NCBI RefSeq assembly: GCF_004792695.1
Contig: NZ_SRXU01000002.1
Span: 1 to 64,000 of the forward strand
DNA length: 64,000 bases
Direction of reading: 5' to 3'
Origin: Sphingomonas naasensis
Lineage (GTDB): Bacteria > Pseudomonadota > Alphaproteobacteria > Sphingomonadales > Sphingomonadaceae
Shown one piece after another: positions 8,622 through 17,915 of the stretch; the stretch's first letter is position 1; every line of letters starts with the position of its first letter. The translations under genes and the position numbers were made by a program. A model generated the notes under the pieces. That model did no database searches. It was not told the origin of the DNA and saw only the letters and a list, made by a program, of their open reading frames with translations.

Positions 8622-10019
8622 ATGCGGGGGGAGCGGGGCGTCGACAGGCGGATATGGTGGCTGCTCGGCGCGATCGTCGCGCTCGGGCTGGCGCTGCGCA
8701 TCGCCGGGGCGCAGGGCGCGCTGTGGCTCGACGAGGCATGGTCGGCGAAGCAGGCGCACGATGCCGGCACCCCGCTCGGCGTGTTCCTCAACATCAATCA
8801 CGACAACAACCATCACCTGAATTCGCTGTGGCTGCTCGCCGTCGGGTTCGACGCGCCGCCGATGCTCGCCCGCGCGCTGTCGATCGTCACCGGCACCGCT
8901 GCGATCCCCCTGGCCTGGGCGATCGGCGCGCGCCGCGGCGCCGCGCTCGGACTGATCACCGCATTGCTCTTCGCGATCTCGCCGGCGCTGGTGACCTTTG
9001 GCTCGGAGGCGCGCGGCTATGCCCCGATGACGCTGGCGCTGCTCGTCGCGATCCTGCTCACCGACCGCTGGCTCGCCGGCGAGGCCGAGCGCAGCCCCGC
9101 GCTCGCGCTGGCGATCACCTTCTTCCTCGGCGCCTTCGCCCAGCTCACCATGTTCTTCGCCTTTTGCGCGCTCGCCGGCTGGGTGTTCTTCGCGCTGTGG
9201 AAGCGCGACGGCCTGAAGCCGGCGCTGACGGGCAGCTTCCGGCTGTTCCTGCCCTCGGCGGTCGCGCTCGCGCTGGTCGTGGTGATCATCCTCGGCGCCG
9301 CCTATCTGCGCACCGGGTTCAAGTTCGGCCGCTACGATCCCTACAACACGCTCGAATTGCTCCACGGCGTCTCCGAGCTGGTCCAGTACGCGCTCGGCGT
9401 GCCGGTGGTCAGCATCTGGTGGTTCGCGCTGATCCCGGCGCTCGTCGTGCTCGCGCCCTCGGCCGGGGTCTCGCGCATCGCCTTTCACCGGCTCGCGATC
9501 CTCGCCTTCCCGCTCGGCCTCGCGCTGCTCCGTGCCGGCAATGTCGCGCACCCGCGCTACTATCTGCTCGTCGGCATCGCGCTGCTGATCCTGATCGCCG
9601 AGCTGATCTGGCTCGGCTGGCGTGCCGGCGGGTGGAAGCGCTGGCTCGCCGCCGCCGCGCTCGCCGGCATCACCCTCGCCGGCCTCGCCTGCGATGTCGA
9701 TCTCGCGGTCAACCGCCGCGGCGATCCCGGCGCCGCGATCCGCGCGATGCAGGCGCGCGCGCCGCAGGGCACCCATCTGCTGCTCGATCGCGAGACCGGC
9801 ATCGCCACCTTCGAGGCCGCCGCCGCCTCCGCCCATTATCCGCTCACCGTCCAGCTCGCGGATTGCGCCGCCGCGCGCTTCTTCCTCGCCGATCGCTTCC
9901 GCGGCGAGGAGCCCCCCGCGCGCATCGCTTTGTGCGGCGCGGCCTATGCCCCGATCGCCGCCGCCCGCGCGCGCGGCATGTCGGGCACCCACTGGACGCT
10001 GTACGAGCGCCAGCCCTAG
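8622..10019 (+). CDS. GT-C type (GT39/ArnT-like) membrane glycosyltransferase
   Basis: A 465-residue polytopic membrane protein with about ten hydrophobic helices. The first periplasmic loop carries the acidic pair of the GT-C fold in LWLDEAW (Asp37-Glu38), and a second conserved loop motif FGSEARGYA follows near residue 130. This is the signature of polyprenyl-phosphate-dependent sugar transferases such as ArnT and PMT relatives. The acceptor and sugar cannot be read from sequence. It starts 37 bases after the CHAP gene; 9 bases separate it from the VWA gene. Confidence 0.85.
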   Translation: MRGERGVDRRIWWLLGAIVALGLALRIAGAQGALWLDEAWSAKQAHDAGTPLGVFLNINHDNNHHLNSLWLLAVGFDAPPMLARALSIVTGTAAIPLAWAIGARRGAALGLITALLFAISPALVTFGSEARGYAPMTLALLVAILLTDRWLAGEAERSPALALAITFFLGAFAQLTMFFAFCALAGWVFFALWKRDGLKPALTGSFRLFLPSAVALALVVVIILGAAYLRTGFKFGRYDPYNTLELLHGVSELVQYALGVPVVSIWWFALIPALVVLAPSAGVSRIAFHRLAILAFPLGLALLRAGNVAHPRYYLLVGIALLILIAELIWLGWRAGGWKRWLAAAALAGITLAGLACDVDLAVNRRGDPGAAIRAMQARAPQGTHLLLDRETGIATFEAAAASAHYPLTVQLADCAAARFFLADRFRGEEPPARIALCGAAYAPIAAARARGMSGTHWTLYERQP

Positions 10020-10028
10020 AAGGGCGCC

Positions 10029-11207
10029 ATGTTCTTCTCCTTCCTCGACGAGCTGCGCGCCGCGGGCATCCCGGCGAGCCTCAAGGAGCATCTCATCCTG
10101 CTCGAGGCGCTCGACCGCGACGTGATCGCGCGCACCCCCGAGGCTTTCTATTATCTCGCCCGCGCGACCTTCGTGAAGGACGAGGGCCTGCTCGATCGCT
10201 TCGACCAGGTCTTCGCCAAGGTGTTCAGAGGCATCGCGACGACCTACGGCGTCGCCCCCGCCGAGATTCCCGAAGATTGGCTCAAGGCGATCGCCGAGAA
10301 ATTCCTCACCCCCGAAGAGATGGCCGCGATCGAATCATTGGGCTCGTGGGACGAGATCATGGAGACGCTCAAACAGCGCCTCGCCGAGCAGCACGAGCGC
10401 CATCAGGGCGGGAGCAAGTGGATCGGCACCGGCGGCACCTCGCCCTTCGGCAATTCGGGCTATAATCCCGAAGGCGTCCGCATCGGCGGCGAGAGCAAGC
10501 ACGGCCGCGCGCTCAAGGTGTGGGACCAGCGCGCCTTCAAGAATCTCGACAACACGAAAGAGCTCGGCACCCGCAACATCAAGGTCGCGCTCCGCCGCCT
10601 GCGCCGCTTCGCCCGCGAAGGCGCCGCCGACGAGCTCGATATCGACGCGACGATCGACGGTACCGCGCGCCAGGGCTGGCTCGACGTCCGCATGCGCCCC
10701 GAGCGCCACAACGCCGTCAAACTGCTCCTCTTCCTCGACGTCGGCGGCTCGATGGATCCCTTCGTCAAGCTCTGCGAGGAGCTGTTCTCGGCGGCGACCG
10801 CCGAGTTCAAGAACATGGAGTTCTTCTATTTCCACAACTGCCCGTACGAAGGCGTGTGGAAGGACAATCGCCGCCGCTTCACCGAGCGCACCCCGACTTG
10901 GGACGTGCTCCACAAATATGGCCATGACTATAAGCTGATCTTCGTCGGCGATGCCTCGATGAGCGCGTACGAGATCAGCCATCCCGGCGGCTCGGTCGAG
11001 CATTTCAACGAGGAGCCGGGCGCGGTGTGGATGCAGCGGCTGGTCGATACCTATCCCGCCGCGGTGTGGCTCAATGTCCTGCCCGAGGCGCATTGGAGCT
11101 ACACCCAGTCGGTCCAGCTGATCCGCGGCCTGATGCAGGATCGCATGTACCCGCTCACCCTGCCCGGCCTCGATGCCGCGATGCGCGAGCTCAGCCGCAA
11201 ACGATAG
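10029..11207 (+). CDS. CoxE-like VWA domain protein
   Basis: A 392-residue soluble protein of the CoxE/YehP-like VWA group. The N-terminal helical region (about 1-125) precedes a glycine-rich linker, and the C-terminal VWA domain begins at KLLLFLDVGGSMD. The metal-site motif is DVGGS (237-241) instead of the classical DxSxS, so the first MIDAS serine is replaced by glycine; only Asp237 and Ser241 remain. It is the likely partner of the MoxR ATPase at 5801. The four intervening genes break the usual side-by-side arrangement. Confidence 0.9.
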   Translation: MFFSFLDELRAAGIPASLKEHLILLEALDRDVIARTPEAFYYLARATFVKDEGLLDRFDQVFAKVFRGIATTYGVAPAEIPEDWLKAIAEKFLTPEEMAAIESLGSWDEIMETLKQRLAEQHERHQGGSKWIGTGGTSPFGNSGYNPEGVRIGGESKHGRALKVWDQRAFKNLDNTKELGTRNIKVALRRLRRFAREGAADELDIDATIDGTARQGWLDVRMRPERHNAVKLLLFLDVGGSMDPFVKLCEELFSAATAEFKNMEFFYFHNCPYEGVWKDNRRRFTERTPTWDVLHKYGHDYKLIFVGDASMSAYEISHPGGSVEHFNEEPGAVWMQRLVDTYPAAVWLNVLPEAHWSYTQSVQLIRGLMQDRMYPLTLPGLDAAMRELSRKR

Positions 11208-11240
11208 GCGTGCGTTGTGCGCGCATTGCTAGCCCGTGCG

Positions 11241-11313
11241 CCTGCGAAGGCAGGAGCCCCGGGCTATGAAGGACTGTGCGCGCGACTCTGGGCTCCTGCT
11301 CTGGCAGGAGCCC
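11241..11313. repeat. Intergenic inverted-pair element (CTCCTGC/GCAGGAG type)
   Basis: Left unit CCTGCGAAGGCAGGAGCCCC and right inverted unit GGGCTCCTGC followed by GCAGGAGCCC flank about 30 bases of spacer. It resembles the better preserved elements at 47269-47347 and 58736-58813. It sits at the converging ends of the VWA gene and the minus-strand gene at 11328. Confidence 0.7.
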
Positions 11314-11327
11314 GAAACGTCGAACGC

Positions 11328-12179
11328 TCAATTCACCCCGGCACGTTCCTTCGCGTCGTTCTGGATCTGCCGCGAGATCCGCCCCTTGGCGACGCGGCCC
11401 TTCATCATCGGGCTGGTGTGGTACAGCCCGCGCAGATAGGAGCGATCGACCGCGCTCAGCTGCGGCGGCAGGGTGTCGGTCGCGTCGAACAGCGTCAGGA
11501 TCGTGTCCGCCGGCACGCCCTTGCGCGGCGGCAGCGCCCCCGCCAGCGCGCGCATCGCGACATAGTCCCCGAGCTGGTTGAGCGTCTTGCCGAGCGTCGC
11601 TTCGTGATCGAGCACGATCATCGAGCCGCTGATCGCCTGCTGCGTCGGCAGATAGAGGATCGACGCCGACTTCACCGTCATCGTCCCCCCCGTCGGCCGC
11701 TGCCCGTCCTCGTTGAGGATTTCGGTGGTATTCCACGCATGTACCGGCCCCTCGCGGAATGCGCGCTTCAGGTCGACATCGTCGACGCCCTCGAAGATCC
11801 GCGGCGTCTTGGCGCGCATCTGCTTGATCAGCGCGTCGCCGTCCTTCGCGAAGATCACCACCAGATTGCCGCGGCAATTCGCGTCGGCGAGCGGCGCGCC
11901 GACATCGCGCGCCACCGCGCGGATCCGCTTCGCGATGATGCGGGCATAATCGTCGGCGATGCCGATCACCGTGGGGCACACCGGCACCCGGAAGCGCGTC
12001 AGCTGGCCGTCGACGCCCGCGCTGATCTCGGCGACATAGCGCTGCGCCACCTTGGGCGGGATCTCGCGCTGGCCGGTGACGGTCACCTCGTCGTCGGGCG
12101 CCTGCTGCGCCGCTGCGCTCCCCGCCGCCAGCACCGAAGCCGCCGCCGCCAGCCAGAAACGCACCAACCCGCTACGCAT
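11328..12179 (-). CDS. Secreted hypothetical protein of a sphingomonad type
   Basis: A 283-residue exported protein with a signal peptide at about residues 1-26, ending near AAAQQAP. The start is ATG 12179, preceded by AAGGGGAG at a spacing of eight; the GTG codons further upstream lack this spacing. The mature part begins with a DEVTVTGQRE segment reminiscent of TonB-receptor leader regions but has no beta-barrel. The rest has CPTVIGIADDYARIIAKRI, where a conserved-looking Cys pairs with NCRGNLVVIF. The C-terminal half contains long helices and a SMIVLDHEATLGKTLNQLGDYV stretch cut here only in description. Function unknown. Confidence 0.75.
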   Translation of the reverse strand: MRSGLVRFWLAAAASVLAAGSAAAQQAPDDEVTVTGQREIPPKVAQRYVAEISAGVDGQLTRFRVPVCPTVIGIADDYARIIAKRIRAVARDVGAPLADANCRGNLVVIFAKDGDALIKQMRAKTPRIFEGVDDVDLKRAFREGPVHAWNTTEILNEDGQRPTGGTMTVKSASILYLPTQQAISGSMIVLDHEATLGKTLNQLGDYVAMRALAGALPPRKGVPADTILTLFDATDTLPPQLSAVDRSYLRGLYHTSPMMKGRVAKGRISRQIQNDAKERAGVN

Positions 12180-12248
12180 CACCGTCACTCCCCTTGGGTG
12201 AGTGACGCATGTAACACACTCGGCGGTTTCCGCAAGCAGAACCGGGCT

Positions 12249-12542
12249 TTACAGCCGGTCGATCGCCCGATGCAGCCGGCGCAGCACCGCGCCGTCATGC
12301 GCCGGGCCGTTCACTGCCTCGCCGGCCAACGCCATCAGCCGGACCGCGCCGAAGCTCGCCGCGAGTCCTTTGAGCCGCAGCGCCGCGGCGGACCAGGCGT
12401 CGGGCGTCTCGGCCGATTTGAGCGCGCCCACCGAACGCTTCACGCTCTCGAGAAACGCCTCGCGCAGCTCGGCGATCAGCTGGGGCTCGTCGCCCACCGC
12501 CGCCGCCAGCGTCGCATCGATTGCACCCGGATCATATGCCAT
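12249..12542 (-). CDS. Hpt-like phosphotransfer protein lacking the acceptor histidine
   Basis: A 97-residue, all-helical protein. The helix reading AALRLKGLAASFGA aligns with the Hpt motif AHxLKGxxxxxGA, but the phosphoacceptor position holds Leu55 instead of His. Lys58 and Gly59, which normally follow the histidine, are kept. It may be a pseudo-Hpt that binds receiver domains without phosphotransfer, like known degenerate Hpt inhibitors, or an unrelated helical bundle. It is divergent from the coiled-coil gene at 12622, with 79 bp between them. Confidence 0.7.
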   Translation of the reverse strand: MAYDPGAIDATLAAAVGDEPQLIAELREAFLESVKRSVGALKSAETPDAWSAAALRLKGLAASFGAVRLMALAGEAVNGPAHDGAVLRRLHRAIDRL

Positions 12543-12621
12543 GCCTCCGCGCTAGCCGAACGGGGTTAACGGCTGGTTGCGGGCTGTTTGGCGAAATGTC
12601 CAAACATGGTACAGCTATGCC

Positions 12622-14910
12622 ATGACTGGGGGAAACACCGCGCACATCGTCTCGGAGCCGTCGAGCGGCCACGAAGACCTCGTCCTCTCCGACACCGCGG
12701 CGCTTCCCGCGCCGCTCGAGGAACTCGGCCTCGACGAGGACGACGCGCATCACGGCACCGCCTGGGTCCTGCCCACGCTCGCCTGGCTCGCGGTCGCCGG
12801 CTGGTTCGTCGCCACGATCTGGCTCGCGCTTCCCACGCTTCAGCGCGGGATGGAGCCCGTCGCGCTGATCCAGCTGATCGCCGCGATCTGCGTGCCGCCT
12901 GCCCTTGTCGGGATCCTCTACCAGCTCGCGCTGCGCACGAGCCGCGCCGAGGCGCGCCGTTTCGGCGCCACCGCGCGCGCGATGCGCGCCGAAGCCGCCG
13001 CGCTCGAACGCGTGCTCGCGGCGATCTCGCAAAAGGTCGCCGAGAATCGCGCGACGCTGACCGAGCACACCACTGTGCTGACCACGCTCGGTGAGCGCGC
13101 CGCCGAGCGCGTCGAGGGCGCCGCCGGCATGGTCGAGCGTCAGGCGCAGCGCATGGACGGCGGCATCCGCACCTTCGGCGAGGCGATGGATCAGGCCGAG
13201 AAGCGCTTCGAGATCATCCTCACCACGCTGCCCAAGGCGCATGACGAGATGCAGGGCCTCGCCCAGCGCATCGACGGCGCCGGGCTGCTCGCCAGCCAAC
13301 GCGCCGCCTCGCTCGACACCCAGATCACCGCGCTCGCCGAGCGCGGGCGCGAGGCCGATCAGATCGCCGGCGGCGCCGCCGAGCGCCTCGCCGCGCATAT
13401 CGCGCGGATGGAAGCGACCAGCGAGACCGCGAGCAACCGGCTCGAGCAGGTCACCGAGCAGATGTCGGGCGCCGTCGATGCGGTGCTCGATCGCGCCGCC
13501 AATGCCGTCGACGAGGCGCGCAAGGGCATCGCCACCCAGGGCGAGGCGATCCTCGCGATGCTCGGCGCCAATCAGGCAGCGCTCGATCGCGCCGGCCGCG
13601 ACAGCGCCGAAGCGCTCGGCGCGCGCATGGCGACGATCGAGGAAGCGATCGGCCGTGTCGGCGCCCGCCTCGCCGAGGAGCAGGGCCGCGGCGACGCGCT
13701 GTTCTCCGATCTGTCGGCAGGCGTCGATCGGCTCGACCGCGAGCTCCAGATCCTCCACGCCGCCGGCACCGATCGCGCCCAGTCGCTGGCCGCGTCGATC
13801 AGCGCGCTGCAGGGCTCGACCGACGCGATGTCCGAAGCGCTGCGCACCGGCGATCAGCTCGCGCGCAAGGTGATCGGCACGTCTGAGGACCTGCTCACCG
13901 CGCTCGACGCCTCGGCGCGCGAGATCGACGAGACCTTGCCCGAGGCGATTGCCCGGCTCGACGACCGGATCAATGCGAGCCGCAAGGTCGTCGCCGCGTC
14001 CAAGCCCGAGCTGCTCGCGCTGGTCACCGCCGCCGAGAGCACGCACGACGCGATCGAGGCGATCGCCGATGTCGTCTCGCAGCAGCGCGACACGCTCGCC
14101 AAGACTCAGGCCTCGCTGCTCGAGACGCTCGCCAGCGGCAGCGATCAGGCGGCTTCGCTCGGCGCGATCGTCGACGATACGATCAACACCACCCGGCGCT
14201 TCGCCGAGACCGCGGCGCCGCAGCTCGTCGACGCGCTGGTCAATGTCCGCGAGACCGCCAGCGCCGCCGCCGCGCATGCCCGCGAGGCAATGGCGACGAT
14301 CGTGCCCGACGCTTCCGCAGCGCTCGAGGAAGCCAGCGGCGAGGCGCTCAAGCGCGCGGTCGACGGCACCGTCCGCCGCCAGATGGCGCAGCTCGTCGAC
14401 ACCACCGAGGCCGCGGTCACCGCCGCCGCGCGCGCGTCCGAGCGCCTCACCCAGCAGATGCTCGCGCTTGCCGATACCAGCTCGCGGCTCGAGGCGCGGA
14501 TCGAGGAGGAGCGCGCCGATCGCGAACGTGCCGACAGCGACAATTTCGCGCGCCGCACCACCTTGCTGATCGAGGCGCTCAACTCGGCCTCGATCGACAT
14601 CGCCAAGGCCTTCTCGGCCGAGGTCACCGACAGCGCCTGGGCGGCCTATCTGAAGGGGGATCGCGGCGTCTTCACCCGCCGCGCGGTGCGGCTGCTCGAT
14701 TCGGGCGAGACCCGCGAGATCGCGCGCGTCTACGATTCCGATCCGGGCTTCCGCGATCTGGTCAATCGCTACATCCACGATTTCGAGGCGATGCTCCGCC
14801 ACATCCTGTCGCTGCGCGATGGCTCGACACTCGGCGTGACCCTGCTCTCGTCGGACATGGGCAAGCTCTACGTCGCGCTCGCCCAGGCCATCGAGCGCCT
14901 GCGGACCTGA
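12622..14910 (+). CDS. Large membrane-anchored coiled-coil protein
   Basis: A 762-residue protein. Two hydrophobic helices at about residues 47-70 and 80-103 form a membrane hairpin, followed by some 560 residues of Ala, Glu, Gln and Arg-rich coiled coil resembling the cytoplasmic stalk of chemoreceptors. No canonical receptor hairpin-tip signature is present. A more globular C-terminal part (from about 640) contains DSAWAAYLKGDRGVFTRRAVRLL. I start at the ATG at 12622; an ATG-like start at 12577 is less likely. The family occurs in sphingomonads as I recall it, without known function. A scaffold or polarity role is only speculation. Confidence 0.8.
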   Translation: MTGGNTAHIVSEPSSGHEDLVLSDTAALPAPLEELGLDEDDAHHGTAWVLPTLAWLAVAGWFVATIWLALPTLQRGMEPVALIQLIAAICVPPALVGILYQLALRTSRAEARRFGATARAMRAEAAALERVLAAISQKVAENRATLTEHTTVLTTLGERAAERVEGAAGMVERQAQRMDGGIRTFGEAMDQAEKRFEIILTTLPKAHDEMQGLAQRIDGAGLLASQRAASLDTQITALAERGREADQIAGGAAERLAAHIARMEATSETASNRLEQVTEQMSGAVDAVLDRAANAVDEARKGIATQGEAILAMLGANQAALDRAGRDSAEALGARMATIEEAIGRVGARLAEEQGRGDALFSDLSAGVDRLDRELQILHAAGTDRAQSLAASISALQGSTDAMSEALRTGDQLARKVIGTSEDLLTALDASAREIDETLPEAIARLDDRINASRKVVAASKPELLALVTAAESTHDAIEAIADVVSQQRDTLAKTQASLLETLASGSDQAASLGAIVDDTINTTRRFAETAAPQLVDALVNVRETASAAAAHAREAMATIVPDASAALEEASGEALKRAVDGTVRRQMAQLVDTTEAAVTAAARASERLTQQMLALADTSSRLEARIEEERADRERADSDNFARRTTLLIEALNSASIDIAKAFSAEVTDSAWAAYLKGDRGVFTRRAVRLLDSGETREIARVYDSDPGFRDLVNRYIHDFEAMLRHILSLRDGSTLGVTLLSSDMGKLYVALAQAIERLRT

Positions 14911-14921
14911 GCTCTTCCTGT

Positions 14922-14943
14922 CCCTCCCGGCTTGCAGGGAGGG
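14922..14943 (+). other. GC-rich hairpin after the coiled-coil gene
   Basis: CCCTCCC and GGGAGGG flank an 8-base loop 12 bases after the stop at 14910. There is no T-run after the stem, so it is not a classical intrinsic terminator; it may protect the 3' end. The rest of 14944-15137 holds two direct copies of TGCGACTCT (15072-15089) and a GGCC-rich inverted repeat near 15111-15131. Confidence 0.4.
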
Positions 14944-15137
14944 GAGTCCAGGCGCTTCCAAAATAGGAAAAGCCCTGCCAGCCTCCCCGCTGCTCTTTGA
15001 CAGCGTCGATATTGTCCTGCAGCGCGTAGGAAATTTAGTTTCACCGCCGCGCAACGGAAGAGTCGTTCTACTGCGACTCTTGCGACTCTAGACGTCCGAA
15101 ATCCTACATTTCGGCCCGGGAATCGGCCGAAAAAATC

Positions 15138-15401
15138 CTACCGGTGCGCCCAGTCGAGCATGTCGGTGGTCACCCAGCCGAACACGTAATTGAGGTAGAA
15201 CAGCACGAACAGCACGGTCGCGACGATCGTCGTGCGGATCATCACCTTGACCGCGCTGAAGCTGTGCGGCGCGCTCTCGGCCTGGCCGGGGACCAGCTCG
15301 ACCCCGGCCTCGTGCGCGGTGCGCACCCCGAAGGGCAGCACGAGGAACACCGAAAAGGCCCAGAACAGGAAGTAGATCGCGAGCATCGACTGCCAGCGCA
15401 T
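15138..15401 (-). CDS. DUF1467-family small membrane protein
   Basis: An 87-residue inner-membrane protein with two hydrophobic helices at about residues 6-26 and 55-78. The DUF1467 pattern is clear: the FLVLPFGVRT motif after the first helix, then GQAESAPHSFSAVKVMIRTT before the second. This family occurs in alphaproteobacteria, often just after rnj at the end of the nuo-birA-coaX block, as here (3 bp after rnj). Function unknown. Confidence 0.88.
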   Translation of the reverse strand: MRWQSMLAIYFLFWAFSVFLVLPFGVRTAHEAGVELVPGQAESAPHSFSAVKVMIRTTIVATVLFVLFYLNYVFGWVTTDMLDWAHR

Positions 15402-15404
15402 GGC

Positions 15405-17039
15405 TCAGAGCTCCACGATCAGCACGTCGACCACGGGCTTCTTGCCGGTGAAGCGCACCGCCACGCGGCGCACCGCGAGCCGCAGGCTCTCGCGCAGCGC
15501 CTCGAGGTTGCGGCCGTCCTTGCGGACCGCTTCGGCGGCGGCTTCGGCAGCTTCCTCGAGAAACGCGTCGCGATCCTCCTCGACCGGGACGCCCTGCACG
15601 CGGATCTGCGGCGCGCCCTTCAGCCGGCTGCCGTGGATCGCCACCGCGACCGAGATCTGGCCATAGAGCGCGAGCCGCCGGCGCTCGGTGATCGTCGCGC
15701 CGTCGGCGGGCAGGATCACGTCGCCGTCGAGCACCAGCCGGCCCGCCGGGGCGTGGCCGATCTGCTGCGGCTTGCCCGGCGCGAGCCGCCAGATGTCGCC
15801 ATTGACCTGGTTGATCGCCTGCGGAACCCCCTGCGCCAGCGCGAAGCGCGCCTGCTCGTGCATGTGGCGGACCTCGCCATGGACGGGCAGGATGATCTCG
15901 GGCCGGATCCAGCGATACATCTCGGCGAGCTCGGGGCGGCCGGGGTGGCCCGAGACATGGACGAAGGCCTGGCGGTCGGTGATGATGTCGACGCCCTTGC
16001 CCGCCAGCGTGTTCATGATCCGCCCGATCGCGATCTCGTTGCCCGGGATCTGCCGCGACGAGAACACCACGGTGTCGCCGGCATGGAGCTTGAGGACATG
16101 GGTATCCTCGGCGATGCGGTTGAGCGCGGCGCGTGGCTCGCCCTGCCCGCCGGTCGCCACGATCATCACCTGGCTGGGCGGCAGGCTCATCGCGGTGTCG
16201 AAGTCGACCGTCTCGGGGAAGTCGCGCAGATAGCCGGTGGCCTTGGCGACGCGGATGATCCTGTCGAGCGAGCGTCCGGCGACGCAGAGCTTGCGTCCGG
16301 TATCCTCGGCGACCTCGCCCAGCGTCTGGAGCCGCGCCGCGTTCGACGCGAAGGTGGTGACGAGCACCCGCCCCTTGATCGCCGCGACGACTTCGTCGAG
16401 CCCCTTGCGGACATCCGCCTCCGAGCCTGAAGCCTCGGGGTTGAACACATTGGTCGAATCGCAGACCAGAGCGAGCACGCCCGCGTCGCCGATCGCGGTC
16501 AGCTCGGCGGCGGTCGATGCGCCGCCCAGCGCCGGCGAATCGTCGAGCTTCCAGTCGCCGGTGTGGAAGACCTTGCCGTACGGCGTCTCGATCAGGATCG
16601 CGTTGCCCTCGGGGATCGAGTGGGCGAGCGGGGTATAGGTCATCGTGAACGGGCCGACGCTGAACGGGCCGTCCTCCTTGACGACGTTGAGCTCGACCTT
16701 GTCGGTGATGCCCTCTTCCTCGAGCTTGCCGTAGATCAGCCCCGCGGTGAACGGCGTGGCATAGAGCGGCACGCCCAGGTCGGCGGCGAGATAGGGCAGC
16801 GCCCCGATATGGTCCTCATGGCCATGGGTGAGCACGATGCCGAGCAGGTCGTCGAGCCGCTCCTCGATGAACTGTAGATCGGGCAGGATCACGTCGACGC
16901 CGGGGTAATTGGCGTCGCCGAAGGTGATGCCGCAATCGACCATCAGCCATTTGCCCTGCGTGCCGTAGAGATTGACGTTCATGCCGATCTCGCCCGAGCC
17001 GCCAAGCGCGAGGAAGAGAAGTTCGTTACCTGGAGTCAC
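15405..17039 (-). CDS. rnj: Ribonuclease J
   Basis: A 544-residue metallo-beta-lactamase/beta-CASP nuclease with 5'-3' exonuclease and endonuclease activity in RNA maturation and decay. The zinc motif is THGHEDHIG (His72, His74, Asp76, His77), and further metal and beta-CASP motifs appear as HTGDWK, ATGGQGEP, HVSGHPGR and PVHGEVRH. The length fits alphaproteobacterial RNase J. The start is GTG 17039. It lies 19 bases after coaX, and the two genes read in the same direction. Confidence 0.95.
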   Translation of the reverse strand: MTPGNELLFLALGGSGEIGMNVNLYGTQGKWLMVDCGITFGDANYPGVDVILPDLQFIEERLDDLLGIVLTHGHEDHIGALPYLAADLGVPLYATPFTAGLIYGKLEEEGITDKVELNVVKEDGPFSVGPFTMTYTPLAHSIPEGNAILIETPYGKVFHTGDWKLDDSPALGGASTAAELTAIGDAGVLALVCDSTNVFNPEASGSEADVRKGLDEVVAAIKGRVLVTTFASNAARLQTLGEVAEDTGRKLCVAGRSLDRIIRVAKATGYLRDFPETVDFDTAMSLPPSQVMIVATGGQGEPRAALNRIAEDTHVLKLHAGDTVVFSSRQIPGNEIAIGRIMNTLAGKGVDIITDRQAFVHVSGHPGRPELAEMYRWIRPEIILPVHGEVRHMHEQARFALAQGVPQAINQVNGDIWRLAPGKPQQIGHAPAGRLVLDGDVILPADGATITERRRLALYGQISVAVAIHGSRLKGAPQIRVQGVPVEEDRDAFLEEAAEAAAEAVRKDGRNLEALRESLRLAVRRVAVRFTGKKPVVDVLIVEL

Positions 17040-17058
17040 TGAAATTCCTTGAATCGAG

Positions 17059-17832
17059 TCAACGGCTGCGTTCCCACAGCATCGCCAACCCCTGGATCGT
17101 CAAATCGGGCTCGACCATGTCGAACACGTCGGTCTGCTTCTCGAACAGGATCGCCAGCCCGCCGGTGGCGATCACCTTGAGCGGGCGGCCGACCTCGGCC
17201 TTGATCCGCGCGACCAGCCCTTCGATCATCGCGACATAGCCCCAATAGATGCCGATATGCATCTGGTCGACCGTATTGCGCCCGACCACGCTGTTGCTCT
17301 CGGGCGCGCTGATTGCGATCCGCGGCAGCTTGGCCGCCGCGGTCACCAGCGCGTCGAGCGACAGGTTGATTCCCGGCGCGATGATCCCGCCCTTATAGGC
17401 CCCCTGATAGTCGACCACCTCGAAGGTGGTCGCGGTGCCGAAGTCGATGATGATCAGATCGCCTTCGTGCCGGGCATGCGCCGCGATCATGTTGAGCGCG
17501 CGATCGGCGCCGAGGCTGCCCGGCTCCTCGACGTCGAGCGCGAAGCCCCACTCGGCCTTGCCCTGCCCGGCGATCACCGCCTCGGTCTTGAAATATTTGC
17601 TGCTCAGCACCTGCAGATTGTGCAGCGCCCGCGGCACCACGGTGCCGATGATCACCCCGGTCACCGCGGCGCGGTCATAGCCTTCGAGGCTGAGCAGCTG
17701 GCTCAGCCACACCGCATATTCGTCGGCGGTGCGACGCGGATCGGTGGCGATCCGCCAGCGCGCCCTGATCTCGCCGCCCTCGACGAGCGCGAAGACGACA
17801 TTGGTGTTCCCGGCATCGATGGCGAGCAGCAT
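17059..17832 (-). CDS. coaX: Type III pantothenate kinase
   Basis: A 257-residue enzyme phosphorylating pantothenate in the first committed step of coenzyme A synthesis. The type III signatures of the ASKHA fold are visible: [10 protein letters not shown] at the N-terminus (phosphate 1), [25 protein letters not shown] and [11 protein letters not shown]. The family needs a monovalent cation and resists feedback by CoA. coaX normally follows birA in this gene block; here an inverted DUF4274 gene separates them, so it may have its own promoter in the 83-bp gap 17833-17915. Confidence 0.96.
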   Translation of the reverse strand: MLLAIDAGNTNVVFALVEGGEIRARWRIATDPRRTADEYAVWLSQLLSLEGYDRAAVTGVIIGTVVPRALHNLQVLSSKYFKTEAVIAGQGKAEWGFALDVEEPGSLGADRALNMIAAHARHEGDLIIIDFGTATTFEVVDYQGAYKGGIIAPGINLSLDALVTAAAKLPRIAISAPESNSVVGRNTVDQMHIGIYWGYVAMIEGLVARIKAEVGRPLKVIATGGLAILFEKQTDVFDMVEPDLTIQGLAMLWERSR

Positions 17833-17915
17833 GGGGTCTCTCTAGTCGGGCACGGCGTCGTTGGCGAGAGAGCGCGGTTGAGGAGATGTGAAGGGTTGCG
17901 CGGCATATCGGGCGC

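Noticed and set aside
15062-15131. Direct repeats TGCGACTCT and a GGCC stem as a transcription terminator of the nuo-rnj block
   Set aside because: Only two short copies, and the stem has A or T runs on the wrong side for the minus-strand transcript.
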